From: Leucogyrophana mollusca | Lineage: Eukaryota; Basidiomycota; Agaricomycetes; Boletales | Length of the DNA: 64,000 nt | NCBI GenBank assembly: GCA_021014945.1 | Contig: MU266337.1 | Span: forward strand, 1-64,000 | Direction of reading: 5' to 3' | Part shown: piece after piece, positions 37,394 to 52,696 of the stretch | Layout of the letters: each line of letters opens with the position of its first letter | Position numbering within the stretch: position 1 is the first letter of the stretch | The notes under the pieces: model-generated | What the model was told of the DNA's origin: nothing | Seen by the model: only the letters and a program-made list of their open reading frames with translations | The model's database searches: none | Made by a program: the position numbers and the translations under genes

Positions 37394-38502
37394 CTAAGAA
37401 ACGGTCGGAAGGTGACGGAAAGCCCACGAATGTAGTTGCTTCTTCAATTCAGCATTCTCAGCTAGGAGTTCTTCAATTTTTTTCGCTTTGGCTTCGTTAC
37501 TTTTCTGTGCGGCTGTAAATTTTCTTTCCAGTTTTAGAATGTATTGAGCGGCCTTCGCTGTGTCTAGTGCCTCAAGATGACCGGCGATCGCTTCAGCTGG
37601 AGTCTCTCCAGCCACGGGGCCAGCGAATGGATCAAAAGCACGTGGGATAGTCTGATTTTCTCGCGGCGGGGATGCAAGTTGGAGTGAAGAAGCCACCTGG
37701 TGGAAAGGATGATCCTGCGCCCCAACAAAGCAAACACTCAAATTAGTCTTTTCACTCGTGTCCAACAAGAGCCGAACCGAGACCGATCGCGCACCTCGTC
37801 TTGCATAATATTCTCCCACTGAGTGTTACTTCGCTCTTTGCCTTTGGGTTTGGTGGGGGTGTCAAACAGCCCCCCACTCTCGCTCTGTCTGGATGTATTG
37901 CCGTTCCTCCCGTGTGTCGTCTTAGGGGGCGTAAGGAGCATGCTAGTCGAGCCTTCGGCATCTGCACGTCCTCCTGTGTATTCCCTTCCGGGCCTCTGGG
38001 GTGTGCTAGGGGGAGATGGTGCGTGTGACAAGTGCTCGGAAATCGCAGACGGACTGTCATGGGGAGGAGAAGGAAGGAGAAGCTCCCCCAAGTTTACGTC
38101 CGAAGTAGACGACTGTGTAGCTGCATGACGCTGCCCGGAGGCCCTCGTTGGGGATGATGAGTTCCCCTCGTCGTGATAGGTGGAGGAATGTCGCTGAGCG
38201 CTTGATGATCCTTGCCCAGATGGTCCTCGTTGAGGGTCTGTGTCGAGGGCAGCTTGGATGAGCCGCTTGCGCTTCTCACTAGGCGTCTCGGGCGCTCCAT
38301 TATGGAGCGGTAGTGGCGATAACAGTCTTTTATTTGGGCTTTTCTGAAGGGTACTTGGTGCCCGAGCGTTTTCCGCCCGCTGACGTTGAGAAGCGCCTGG
38401 GGTAGAACGAAACTCAGGAGGCGGGGGCGCTGCCTCTTCCCTGAACATGGGATTATCCGCCCAATCTATCGGGTATATAGTCATGACCAAGTTCGCAGTC
38501 AT
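37394..38502 (-). CDS. Unrecognised protein with C-terminal coiled coil
   Basis: Two exons (38502-37795, 37714-37394; intron 80 nt) give 342 aa. The N-terminus is MTANLVMTIYPIDWADNPMF; a second ATG at residue 7 may be the start. The following 210 residues are S/P/T-rich, with several SP and TP pairs (LLTPPKTTHG, LLLPSPPHDSPS) that could be kinase targets. The C-terminal part has a heptad-like segment (AAQYILKLERKFTAAQ, KKIEELLAENAELKKQL) predicted to form a coiled coil of about 50 residues. The layout is common in scaffold or spindle-pole-type proteins, but I cannot assign one. Confidence 0.7.
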
Positions 38503-39045
38503 TGTTTGCAGCCTCTTACACCAGAATTTACACTTTGACGGGTCACTTCGGTCCTTTCCGCAGGTGTAGAATTGCCTGTGACATTCGTTGTTTACTCCCT
38601 GTCTCTTGGTCTGCGTAAGGATAAGCTCACCGACCGGGATTCAACGCCGTATTGCTCGTATATCTAGTTGCTGGTTCGTCACAAAAACAGCGAACTAAGT
38701 CTTCACCTGCAGGATTGGGATTGGTAGATTGCATTCGTGCTGGTTGGGTGGAAGACATGGTAATTCAAACAAAGGGGTAAAGAAAGTCCGCCCATGTAAT
38801 CCAAGACAAATATACGTCTGACTCACGACAAAATGACCAAGAGCCAAGTGGCCGCTCACTGACTGTCCTTGTCAATGGTGTTAGTAGGTTCAAGTTGAAC
38901 TTGGCCCTGGTGGCGCTGCAGGCGCCTGCGCACTGTGCCCAAGGGTTTGCCAGATTTGGCTCGCATCTGCCAGTCAAGAGCCCCTCAGGCTTGCCCTCGT
39001 ACACTAATAAGTAGATATCCAAGCTTTTGAAAGGGTCAAGCTCAT
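38503..39045. other. Divergent intergenic region
   Basis: About 540 bp between the coiled-coil gene (minus) and POC4 (plus). It should hold both promoters. A 100-codon minus frame (39067-38765) overlaps the POC4 start and is not supported. Confidence 0.5.
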
Positions 39046-39621
39046 ATGGCGACAATCTCAGTGACACCGGCCATTGGGGTTAAAACGATCTACCTCCCGC
39101 CATCCGATCCCTCCTTTCCTGCTCTCGCTCTACGTGTGACTTCTCTGGTGGATTCATACATGCTTTGGGTCGGCGTCACTGATGAATCGGTGGACAGTGT
39201 AGACAATGCACCTCTTTCCGGTAGTCTTTGCAAAGACTGGGCGTGTGCTATGCCAGCTGCGCCCAATAGTACAGTAAGTCTTCCAGATGTTCTATTTTCT
39301 GACCCAGTGGCACATAGTTTGTTTCGGTCATCAAACAGGTGTTGGGACCTGCCACCTCCTTGTTCCGCTCGTCAAGCTCTGATGTTGCCCTCTCCATGGC
39401 GCAACGCCTAGGTGATTGTTTCACGGACTAGTATGTTGCACGCTCGCTGATGTCCGACCTTGCCATGCCCTACACTGCCAGCACGGCGATTTCGTAAACA
39501 GATATTTTTGTCAATCGATGTACCATCGACGTTCCAGACGACGGGAGAAGGTTCACGTCTGCTACTTGACGCAGAAAAAGGGATCATCGATGCGCTCAAG
39601 GCAGTGGAGATTTCCACCTGA
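39046..39621 (+). CDS. POC4: Proteasome assembly chaperone 4 (PSMG4/Poc4-like)
   Basis: Three exons (39046-39273, 39339-39411, 39482-39621; introns 65 and 70 nt) give 146 aa, the usual size. The beta-rich core is visible: LRVTSLVDSYMLWVGV, then TSLFRSSSSDVALSMAQRLA, KQIFLSIDVPS and the C-terminal helix EKGIIDALKAVEIST. The block SSSSDVALSMAQRLARRF is typical of fungal PSMG4-like proteins. In yeast, Poc3-Poc4 helps assemble the 20S proteasome alpha ring in the cytosol. No partner gene lies nearby. Confidence 0.82.
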
Positions 39622-40207
39622 TACCTCGGACGCGGTGTTGACCGGCGCATGCTATACCTTGAGCCGAGCTGTCGATGTCAGGCGTCACGACCTGTACGAC
39701 ATATAATCTCCTCATGAAGCTGCCATTTTCTAACTATGTATATCCACATGATGTGGTCATACTTAGCGCTGACGACCAGTGCTGTTGTATTCCCCACGTT
39801 ACCCGAATAGTTGGTAACAGAGACTCTGTGGCAACCGAGCCAGAGACAATATAGTCGTTGTATGTTGTTCGTACTGGTAGTAGCTGGTGCAACACGATTC
39901 GTCCAGTGTGAAACCAGAGTGAAACGATGAGCGGATAATTTTTTTGAGCTGAATTGATTGGGATCGGTTTGGCTGAGGCAGGGGATCGATTGCCGACCCT
40001 TAACCCCTCCCATACCGTGTGTCATTTGCGGCATTCGCCACCTGGCACTAGGCCTACGGCTTGGGGCTTGGCTCATCATTTCTCTCTTTCTTCGTCTCTA
40101 TCATCGACGAAGGCCACAGCCGTATTGTCTGCTCTGACACATAGTAACGAGACGCAGACGACGACGGGAGAATTCTGCGCAGAGGCTGAGCCATCAAAGG
40201 TATAGGA
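39622..40207. other. YAK1 upstream region
   Basis: About 590 bp of non-coding DNA between POC4 and YAK1 on the same strand. The stretch just before the YAK1 start (about 40081-40160) is C/T-rich, as in many basidiomycete leaders. No other feature is evident. Confidence 0.4.
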
Positions 40208-44332
<4,125 letters not shown>

Positions 44333-44551
44333 ACTGGCATTTCCAGTCTTTGCCTCAATTGGTGCTCGCAGTGCACACCTAATTTTTTTCCCTATCGTTC
44401 TCACAATCTCCCATTTACAAGCCATCTTTATGTTTTCCCGTGCATTCAATCTTCACAGTTTCATTGATGAAAGAGATTTCTTGAGCCATGCGGGACATTC
44501 GGGTCTAAATATCGTGCACCAATCTTTACGTCTATACCCAGTTGAGGTAGG

Positions 44552-45614
44552 TTACAGCGAAGCGAAGATCTCCTCGACCTCCCAGGCGCCGGCCCAATAT
44601 TTAACTTGACATTTGAGACCACGCTCCTCGCCCTCTTTCGCGATACGGTGTTCCAAGCCACGGAAACGTCGACAGAGAACCATATCTTGACTACGATATC
44701 GGTTAGCATCGATATCTCACTACCGGGGAACGCCGTACCTCCTCATTCGCAAGATGGGGCAAAAATCATTGGAACCATCTCCGACGTAGATAATGCGATC
44801 ATAATCGGGCTGATGTCTCTTCAGGAAAGCGTCTAGCTCTTCGCCTGCAATAGACAAGTATTATCATTAGCGCCTTGGCAATGCAGATATAGTAGCTTGC
44901 TTACCTTTACACATGTTTGGGCTGCAGCCGATTTTACAGTCGTGTTGTGGACCATTGGGGTCAATTCGGCGGCGGAGCTTGAGGAGACCTGAGGGCTGGA
45001 AGTGCGCCGGATTTGTCACGATCTCCTCAAACAGGCCTTGCAGGCCTTTGGACTGTGACATGACAGGTTAGAAGAGTCTACTTTGAAAAGTTTCAATATA
45101 CCTCAAGAATGGTTGAGATGAAGACAGAATTTGCGTTTGAAAGACAGAAGAATGTCGTGTGGGGATTTGATGCTTCTTTGAGCTTCGTTACACCCCGAAC
45201 CATGGCTGGATGCTACTGCATTGATGAGAAATAAAATCCATTGAATGACAAGTAGAGTACAGCATACAAAAGGCATGATTCTGAGAGTGTGTTGTATTTC
45301 TTCCTGGGTTCGCCCACGGGCATGGAGCTCTGCGAGAGATTGAGCACTTCACCGCAGAGGGTGTCGTTTAGGTGGGACGATCGCCGAAGAATTTTTCTTG
45401 ATCTCACATTAGATCGGTCCATTGTATTTCCTCCTGAAGAGTCTTCATTTTCCTTCGGATATCTGGCGCGAGCACTTCAAAAATCCATCGATCTGTGTCC
45501 TGGTCCGCCATCGACCTGATAAAGCATATCTAGACGAGCTAGCGGCGCGATTTAACCGGGTACTCGCCAGTCAAAATCGAAGACGATAAGTTGCCTTTCC
45601 ACTGTGGGTGCCAT
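44552..45614 (-). CDS. HAD phosphatase, PHOSPHO1/2 family
   Basis: Seven exons (45614-45568, 45515-45408, 45346-45268, 45212-45102, 45052-44905, 44844-44739, 44690-44552) give 245 aa, the usual family length. HAD motif I is DFDWSMADQDTD. Other family blocks are RWIFEVLAPDIRRKM, RIMPFHPAMVRGV, FCLSNANSVFIS (motif II region), GCSPNMCKG (motif III lysine) and VGDGSNDFCP (motif IV). Relatives hydrolyse phosphoethanolamine/phosphocholine or pyridoxal phosphate; the substrate cannot be told from sequence. The first intron (45516-45567) appears to begin with GC, since only that donor yields the conserved D-W-S. The gene diverges from TFB1 over 150 bp and converges on YAK1. Confidence 0.9.
45516..45567 (-). 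other. GC-AG intron in the PHOSPHO gene
   Basis: The exon ends ...GACTG and the intron starts GCGAGTAC, ending TATCAG (52 nt). The nearby GT donor (after TGGCGA) gives the wrong frame and breaks motif I. The GC donor joins to give D-F-D-W-S-M-A-D-Q-D. The downstream GAGT matches the extended donor consensus expected for weak GC donors. Confidence 0.75.
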
Positions 45615-45764
45615 GAGAGAGACAGCGAGCGGTTGCGACGATAGTGACTTGATAATGACTCAAGGTCAAACTGACTTGAAGTAATCTAGAGAGTGAGACA
45701 GTGCCGCGGTGTTTGAAATCCAGATTTTTTAGAGCCGAGCGCCAGTTGACGCCACCGAACTGGC
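45615..45764. promoter_or_regulatory. Bidirectional promoter, PHOSPHO gene / TFB1
   Basis: Only 150 bp separate the two start codons, which face away from each other, so both promoters must share this DNA. No TATA box is obvious. Confidence 0.6.
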
Positions 45765-48158
45765 ATGCCTACCACAGTTTGTACGGCCAAAGCCTCGTAT
45801 AAGAAAGCTCCAGGTCTCCTCGAACTTACAGACACTCATTTACAATGGACGCAGGACGGGAAGAAGGCCCCTTCAGTGCGCGTAGCCCACGCTGATGCTA
45901 CATGTCAGTTCGCACACTCTGCTAATTTCCACCACTGATAGTTCTCGTTTCAAAGCTCTGTTTTGCAGCAAAGAAGGCGCTGCGCAAGTCCGACTCAAGC
46001 TAGGACTCGTAAATGATGATGCGGGGCACAACTTCACTTTCACATCTCCGCAGGCGGTCGCGTACTCTGAGCGCGAGACTTTTAAGATGGAGTTGACGAC
46101 CATAATCAGTCGCAATAGGAGTGGAACAAGTGCTTCTGCCACTCCAAGAGCTCCCATCACTGCCGCTGCATCCCTCACTCCCTTGAAGGCAGCCACACCT
46201 ACTACCGTTCCTGCCTCGCGAGCATCGACTTCTCGAGCACCCTCAGTTAGCAGCGATGGCCGGACGCCGATTCTCCAAGGGACAGATGCCGCAAGTGACT
46301 TTCGCCTTCGCAAGAAGGTTCTCTTGTCCAACCCAGAATTGGCATCACTGCATAGGGACCTCGTCATGGGTGGTCAAATCACCGAGGCTGAATTTTGGGA
46401 AGGTCGAGAAGTACTACATCTTTCTGTATGCCGCAATTCGATTTCTAATTTGTGGTGGAATGAAGCATCTTTTACTGGCTGAAGCTGCTGCTGAGAGTCA
46501 AAAACGTGGTAGACCTGGTCAGCTGGTGGACCCTCGTCCGCAAACCGTAGAGGGCGGCGAAGTCAAGATCGTCATTACGCCACAACTCGTCCATGACATT
46601 TTCGAGGAATTTCCCGTGGTAGCCAAGGCATACAATGATAATGTGCCAAATAAAGTATGCTGTTCCGTATTCTTTAGCAACTATTTCCAGTCGTTGAGCG
46701 CCTTTGAAATGCCAAGTTGTCCGAAGCCGAGTTTTGGAAACGGTATTTTCAGTCGAAACTATTCAACGCACATCGAGCTTCGATACGTTCAACAGCAACG
46801 CAGCATGTGGTCAAGGACGATCCCATATTTGATAAATATTTGGAGAAAGTCGATGACGGTGAGCTCCCCGTCCCTCAGTATCGTCTGCACATTCAGCATT
46901 GTAATTGCAGATCTGGAACCTCGACGACATAGGGATGAGGTATCGGACTTGTTTATCAATCTTGGCGCTACGTTGGAAGATCACGGAGAGGTAAGGCCTC
47001 TTGCTGCCTCGAATGGCACCGTTGCCCCATGCTCGCTTCTAGACAGGCAACGAAAAAGATATCACCATGCAGGCAGGAAGGCAGCGCGGCGCCTTACCTC
47101 TCATTCGAAAGTTTAACGAGCATTCTGAAAGGCTCTTGAACTCTGCGATGTAAGTTTATTGCACCTTGACTGCCTACAGCCACAACCAAACCCCGTCAAC
47201 AGGGGTGACAACCCACCATCGAAACGACGGCGGACAGACGGGGGTGACAGTAATGCACGTCCCCATTTACCACTGATCTGTACCATTATACCAACATGCG
47301 TAAACAGGATAACTACGGGCAAATAGACCTCGACGATCTACACGATCCGGAAGCGTCTGCTGGCATCGTCTTGGACATGCAAGACCGTCAGCGATACTTC
47401 GAGGGCCAACTAACACGTAGTGCAGCAGAGCAAGAAGCGACCATCCAGGTACGATGCTCCCCCTCTGTATTTGCAGCATAGTCTGGAGGCACAAGTAGAA
47501 CGTCGATATAAGGTCGGTATTTGACGAGATCAAAAGTGGCTTGCGGGGGTGGGAAACCCACTTCAACCAAGTGAGTCCCGCGAACTGTTCGAGCTTAAAT
47601 AGGCCACTAATGCCAACCCCCTCACAGCTCAGAATCGAAAGGAAATCTGGTGACGCTGCTCTGCTTTCCATGACCCAGAACGTATCCGCCCGTTTGGATG
47701 TCAAAACGAAAAAGAGTCAGTTTCATGCTATCTGACAAAAATTCTCACATCCTCATATTGTCTTGCCACAGCCGAGTTCCCTGCCGACCTTTTCCGCCAA
47801 CTGACGACATGTCAGACTGCCGCTAACGAGTTCTTGCGTCAGTTCTGGACCGCAATATACCCACCATCGACTGAACAGCAGACTGTGGCGACCGCGACGC
47901 CTGCGCAGAAAGCTGCCAAAGCAGCCAAAATGGCCGGTTATCTGAGTAAGACGCATGAAAAGGTTGATGCCCTTGTTAGAGCAGCGCAACATGAGGGCGT
48001 GGACGCCAACCGCGTTGAAACCGTGAGTGTCGCCGGGCTTGACACAAGTCTATCTCTCACCAGATTGCTTTCAGGCCATGAAACCTATTCTCGACGCAGT
48101 AGACCATGCACTTGCGTTTTATCGCGCTAGAAATTCCAAACCAGCCAAGGTGGCTTAG
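45765..48158 (+). CDS. TFB1: TFIIH core subunit Tfb1/p62
   Basis: Twelve exons (45765-45903, 45956-46410, 46466-46654, 46717-46858, 46911-46990, 47043-47149, 47203-47249, 47327-47448, 47529-47570, 47628-47715, 47772-48022, 48075-48158) give 581 aa. The N-terminal PH-like domain has ASYKKAPGLLELTD, WTQDGKKAPSVRVAHADA and SKEGAAQVRLKLGLV. Two BSD domains follow (ASDFRLRKKVLLSNPELA, AEFWEGREH; then LSEAEFWKRYFQSKLF). Later blocks include VLDMQDRQRYFEGQL and the C-terminal AMKPILDAVDHALAFYRAR. Tfb1 binds XPG/Rad2, TFIIE and activators and is needed for transcription initiation and nucleotide excision repair. The 47250-47326 and 47449-47528 introns have alternative ends; the other junctions are firm. 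Confidence 0.92.
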
Positions 48159-48273
48159 TGACGTGCAAGCCCTTCCGTAGAAAGCATAACATAGCCCTCC
48201 CATTACATAGCATGCATCCTAGTTCATGTAGAATATTACAGTGTAGTCTAATCAAGGACGGCGTATATCGCTA

Positions 48274-51126
48274 TTAGTAGGGTCCTGGCTGTACCTGCAG
48301 CTGTGTACCTGACGAGGTCGTACATTCGTAAGTCGTGAACATGACAAGTATATGTAGTGCAGCAGCGTAGAAGATAAAGGCTGCTCGTGCCCGACGGTTG
48401 CCGAGAATCGAGCGTGTCAGGATGAGTACCCCCCTTTCTACGGGATTCAGTGCATCATACGCCCTCGTTGCTTCCTGCGCTTCAAGATCAGTAATCGAGT
48501 GGATGACCGGCCGCACCCGCCACTTACCCGACCACGGAAAGCCTCAAAGGGGTTCATTGCTTCCTCGTATCTTGCGCGATATTTGCTCATATCGTCTGCC
48601 CGTCCTGACTGCGCAGGAAGCGGATCCAGCTGCGATACAGGCCTAGTGGCAGCCTCTTCGCGGTAGCTCTGCATATACCGAACTTTCTCGTACAGCTTCA
48701 GATTATCTGCCTGCAACGACTTGATCTCAGCTCGGAGCTCGGATATGATCTGGAATTGTTTCCGCAATTCCTGGATGTGTTGTCAATAATGCATAGCGAA
48801 GGAAAATCTGAAGGCCTCCTGACTTCTTCCAGCTCCGCATTGCGCTGTCGGAACCGATCTCGTTGGCTGGTTACGATAGGCAGAATCGACGTGTCCGCCG
48901 AAGACGTGAATGGAATTGGCGTCGAACGGGCAGGGGAGTCCTGAAGGTCTACCGTCAGCCCTTGATAGCGAGTCAATGGAGGAACGACATACTGTGGTTT
49001 TCTTTCCAAGGTCCAAACCAGACAAAACATCGACTTGGGAGTCAGAAGGAGTCAGATTAGAATTGCCATTGGGTTTGTGTTGGTCCATCGACAACAAGTC
49101 ATTCTCGAGCTTTTCGTTCAGGTCTTTCTGCTTTCGCAGGTCGGAACTCGTTGATGCCAGTTGCTCTTCAGTCGTCTTGAGCGACTGTTCAAGCTCACTG
49201 TGTAGTATCTATATATTGCCGGTTAGCATGCGCTCGAACGGCCTTCAGGTTAAGGAGAAACTCACGCGGAAGCGCGTCAACTCTTCTAACATGCGTTTGT
49301 TCTTTGTCGCGAGAAGAACTTCAAGTGATTTACCGCGCTGAGCGTTGGCTTTGTCGGCGTTGGGATTTGGTAGGTGAACATCCATCTCGTCAGCGTCGGT
49401 TTCCTCGTCCTCATCCGCATCATCTTCAAGGCCTGCAAACTCGACATACTATCGTGGGGGTCAAAACTTACAGCGAAACACCCTGTGAGCCAAGAACGCG
49501 CCTTCATAATCTCAAGCTCTCGCTTAATCTCATCGTAATCACCGTACTGTCTGAGCCGCTGCTTCAATTGTTCTACCTCGTTCGCCTGTCAATACGAGTA
49601 AGCACCAAGGTACAAAACAAAGATTGTATTGTCAAATTAACCTTCTCCGTCGATTCCCTTGATATCTCGTCGATTTTTTTGCTCGCGTCTGCTTGTGTTT
49701 GTGCAGTGAGAGTTCTCTGAGCCTCAAGGACTTGCGATAGGTGCTCGCATTCAGACTCAAGCTCGGACGTTCGCGCTTGGAGACCTTTGAATCTGTAATG
49801 TGCTGTATCAGCACCATTACACGATGGACCTGGGCCCGAACCTCAAGGTACGACACTACAACTGACCTGTCAGTAGTCTCGCTACCCGTTCGTATGGCCT
49901 CAATCTCAGCGCGCAATGCCTCCTATTGCCCAGAAGTTAGCACCCAGAACGCGATGAAAACTACGTAACACCGACATTGCGTTGCTCGACGGTCGCGACA
50001 CGACTGTTGGCGCGTTCGAGGTCAGCCATGATCATATCGACTTCCGTCAGCCTCGAAACCACTTCTTGATCTGTGAAAACCACGCGGTTGAGCGAGAAGC
50101 CAGAGAATATTGTTAAACCACGTGCCTTGACGCTGGCTGTGGTCCAAAAGCTTCATTTGGTTGGATTCGTTGGAGAGACGTAGATCTCGAAGCTGGTTTT
50201 TGAACAATGTCACTTGACGTTGCAGGTCCTGCTCGCTGGTTATGTGTTATAGTCAAGAATCAAGTAAAATGAGACTATAACACACCGCTCTTCGTAGTTT
50301 CGCATTCGCTCGTCGTAAGTCGCGTTCAGTTCGTTCTCCTTCTGTACGACTTTCTCTTGGATCATGTCGTCCATCTTCTCAAGACGCGTCATTGACTTAC
50401 TCCCGCCGAATTAGATGAGACCAACCTTTTGTTCCAGCTGTTCAACTTTGGCGTCTGCCTTCTTCTTGGCAGATTCGAGAGTGGATACCTCATTCACGCG
50501 TTTTCGCAGGTCCGCGTTCTCCTGTCGAAGGCGCTGCAACTCGGCTTCGAAGTCACGCGCCTCGGCGGCCTTGACCGCTTGATCCTAGAGGGATTTGAGT
50601 TTTGGATCGAGGTAGGACAAAGAGCAACTTGCCACTGCGGCTTCAAGCAGAGGGTATGGGTCAGGTGCTTCAGCGAGAACCTTGTAGACGCTCAGGAAAG
50701 CATTCTCTGAAACCTTGGACCGTTTCGTGAGGTTATCAATCTCGGTCTGGTAAGCTGCGTGTCCTGTTTAAGAGAGGACATATCGTGATGTTCAAAACAG
50801 AACACACATTTCAGGAGGCCCTTGAAGGAGTTGAGCTTTTCGTCGTCAGGTATCTTCTTAAACTCTGAACAAGCGTAAGCGTAAGGGATGTAGGAGATTG
50901 GCTGAGGGAGATGTACCTTTGGTTTTCTCCGCGAGAGCTTTGCGACCGACGACGTTCTCCTTCTGGTTCTCAACGATTTCGATTCCCTGTGCGTCCAGTG
51001 TCTTCTGGAGCTCCAGCAAGTTTATGTCTGCAATTTCAAGTTAGGACAGTGAGAATGCAAGATATAGTGTTATTTACCCTTCCATGTAGCGAGAGCGCCA
51101 GAGAAGTTCTGTTCCGTTGAAGCCAT
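48274..51126 (-). CDS. COY1: Golgi coiled-coil protein CASP/Coy1
   Basis: The ATG at 51126 begins [16 protein letters not shown]. About 15 short exons follow; I fixed the first ones (51126-51078, then from 51028) but not every junction. Early blocks [40 protein letters not shown] and [18 protein letters not shown] are characteristic of CASP. A long coiled coil follows ([48 protein letters not shown]). The C-terminal CASP domain has [34 protein letters not shown] and the membrane anchor [20 protein letters not shown]. The protein is a tail-anchored golgin that binds tethers/SNAREs in intra-Golgi retrograde transport. The stop lies 116 bp from the TFB1 stop. Confidence 0.92.
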
Positions 51127-51266
51127 GGTTGCCCGCAGCCAAAGTTCGTTACCGTGACTGTTCAATTGGACTGTCGGACGTGTGCTATGGGACAAGACCC
51201 CGGGTGACTCCCAGTCGGGCTGAGACCCCTGCCACTTCGCGGGTCTTCAGAAAATTGCGAGTCTAA
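51127..51266. promoter_or_regulatory. Bidirectional promoter, COY1 / MRPS9
   Basis: The start codons of COY1 (51126, minus) and the mitochondrial ribosomal protein (51267 or 51291, plus) lie 140-165 bp apart and point away from each other. The DNA between is G/C-rich with no TATA box. Confidence 0.6.
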
Positions 51267-52473
51267 ATGTTTTGTTGGTGGACTTGTAGCATGAACGTCT
51301 TGCGACCATCTTTACGCGCTTGTCTGAAGCATTCCTACTCGCGTTCATACTCGACCCGGCCTTTCGTTCCGCCCGCGGCATTGCGCAATATTGACCGAGG
51401 AAGATGGGAGGAACCGCCAAAACCCAGACCAGAATCCCCGACTTTCTATACCGCCCGCTCACACTACTATGACCAGCTAAACTCGTTAGAAACGGCCATT
51501 AAGCATGCGCGAAGTGCCCTCACCACGTACCAGCTTCTACCTCTCCCCGAATTTGCACGCAAATCCCTACCGCCCCTCGTACCAGTTTGGATGGACAAAC
51601 TGGAGCTCAGTGACACCCTCAGCTCGAAACTTACTACATCACGCTATCGACGCGTCATTCAGCTGCTCAACGAACTCAACGAGTATCGCCTCATAGCAAG
51701 GACAGCCGGCTGCGACGACCTGAGCGATGGTATACAGAGTGTTGTCCAGTTGTTCGAAAAGACAAACCAAGAGGCTATTCGCGCTCGTGGCAAGAGAAAG
51801 CCTGTGGAGTTTGACGAGTATGGGCGGACATATACCGTTGGAAAGAGAAAAACTAGTGCTGCACGTGTATGGATGATTCCCATACAACAGCAAGAACCCG
51901 CTTCATCCGAGGCATCAGCAGCCTCTGAGGAAAGTAATGCCACGACACAACCTCCGGTCGAGCCATCGTCCTACCACTTGGAGCAACTGTTCCGTGACCC
52001 ATCATCCTCTGCTTCAAACCCATCGTCCCCCATCACTGTTGCCACCGTCCTCGTGAACAATGTTCCTCTTTCCACTTATTTCCCCGTCCCCGCCGACCGC
52101 GAGCGCGTCATCCGTCCGTTGAAACTTGCAGGCTTACTTGGAGCGTATAATGTGTTCACTATCGTTCGCGGAGGAGGCACTAGCGGGCAAGCGGGCGCTA
52201 TCGCCCACGGCATAGCCAAGGGCCTCGCTGCTCATGACCCGTCCGTAGAGACAATATTGCGCAAATGTCCGTCCTTCATGGTTTACCGCAGCTAGAAGCT
52301 CTCATAACTGACCGCTCTTTCTCCCACAGCTAAACTGACGAGGCGTGATCCTCGCATGGTTGAGCGCAAAAAGACTGGCTTGGCCAAGTCGCGCAAGCGG
52401 GTATGTTTTCCATCAACCCCTTTAATCTGCTTCTGCTCACCTATGACAACAGTACACTTGGGTCAAACGTTAG
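51267..52473 (+). CDS. MRPS9: Mitochondrial ribosomal protein uS9m (MRPS9)
   Basis: Three exons (51267-52266, 52330-52400, 52453-52473) give 363 aa. Starting at the second ATG (51291) gives 355 aa and a better presequence (MNVLRPSLRACLKHSYSRS). The uS9 domain is in the C-terminal half: GRTYTVGKRKTSAARVW, VLVNNVPLSTYFP, AYNVFTIVRGGGTSGQAGAI and HGIAKGLAAHD. The last two exons supply KLTRRDPRMVERKKTGLAKS and RKRYTWVKR, the universal uS9 tail that reaches the ribosomal P site. The N-terminal 180 residues are the fungal mitochondrial extension. An S/P-rich insert (about 220-270) interrupts the domain, which is unusual but in frame. It converges on BRE1. Confidence 0.95.
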
Positions 52474-52696
52474 TCTCCAGTCGGCGTCTTTGCATGCGCA
52501 TACATATATGCCTCGTTTTATCCTCATCTACACATCGCCAATATCAGCTTTTTGCATAGAATTGGGCTTCGTAATAAGGAAGTATAAAAACATTACTACA
52601 ATACAGTGTGATTGAGGCTGGATGAACCAAATAGTTTGTGCTGGGGAGGAACAGGCATGTCGCGAAACCGAAAGGGATGATTGAAAATATATAGGA

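Noticed and set aside
38765..39067. 100-codon minus-strand frame upstream of POC4
   Set aside because: It overlaps the POC4 start codon on the opposite strand and shows no domain or splice pattern.
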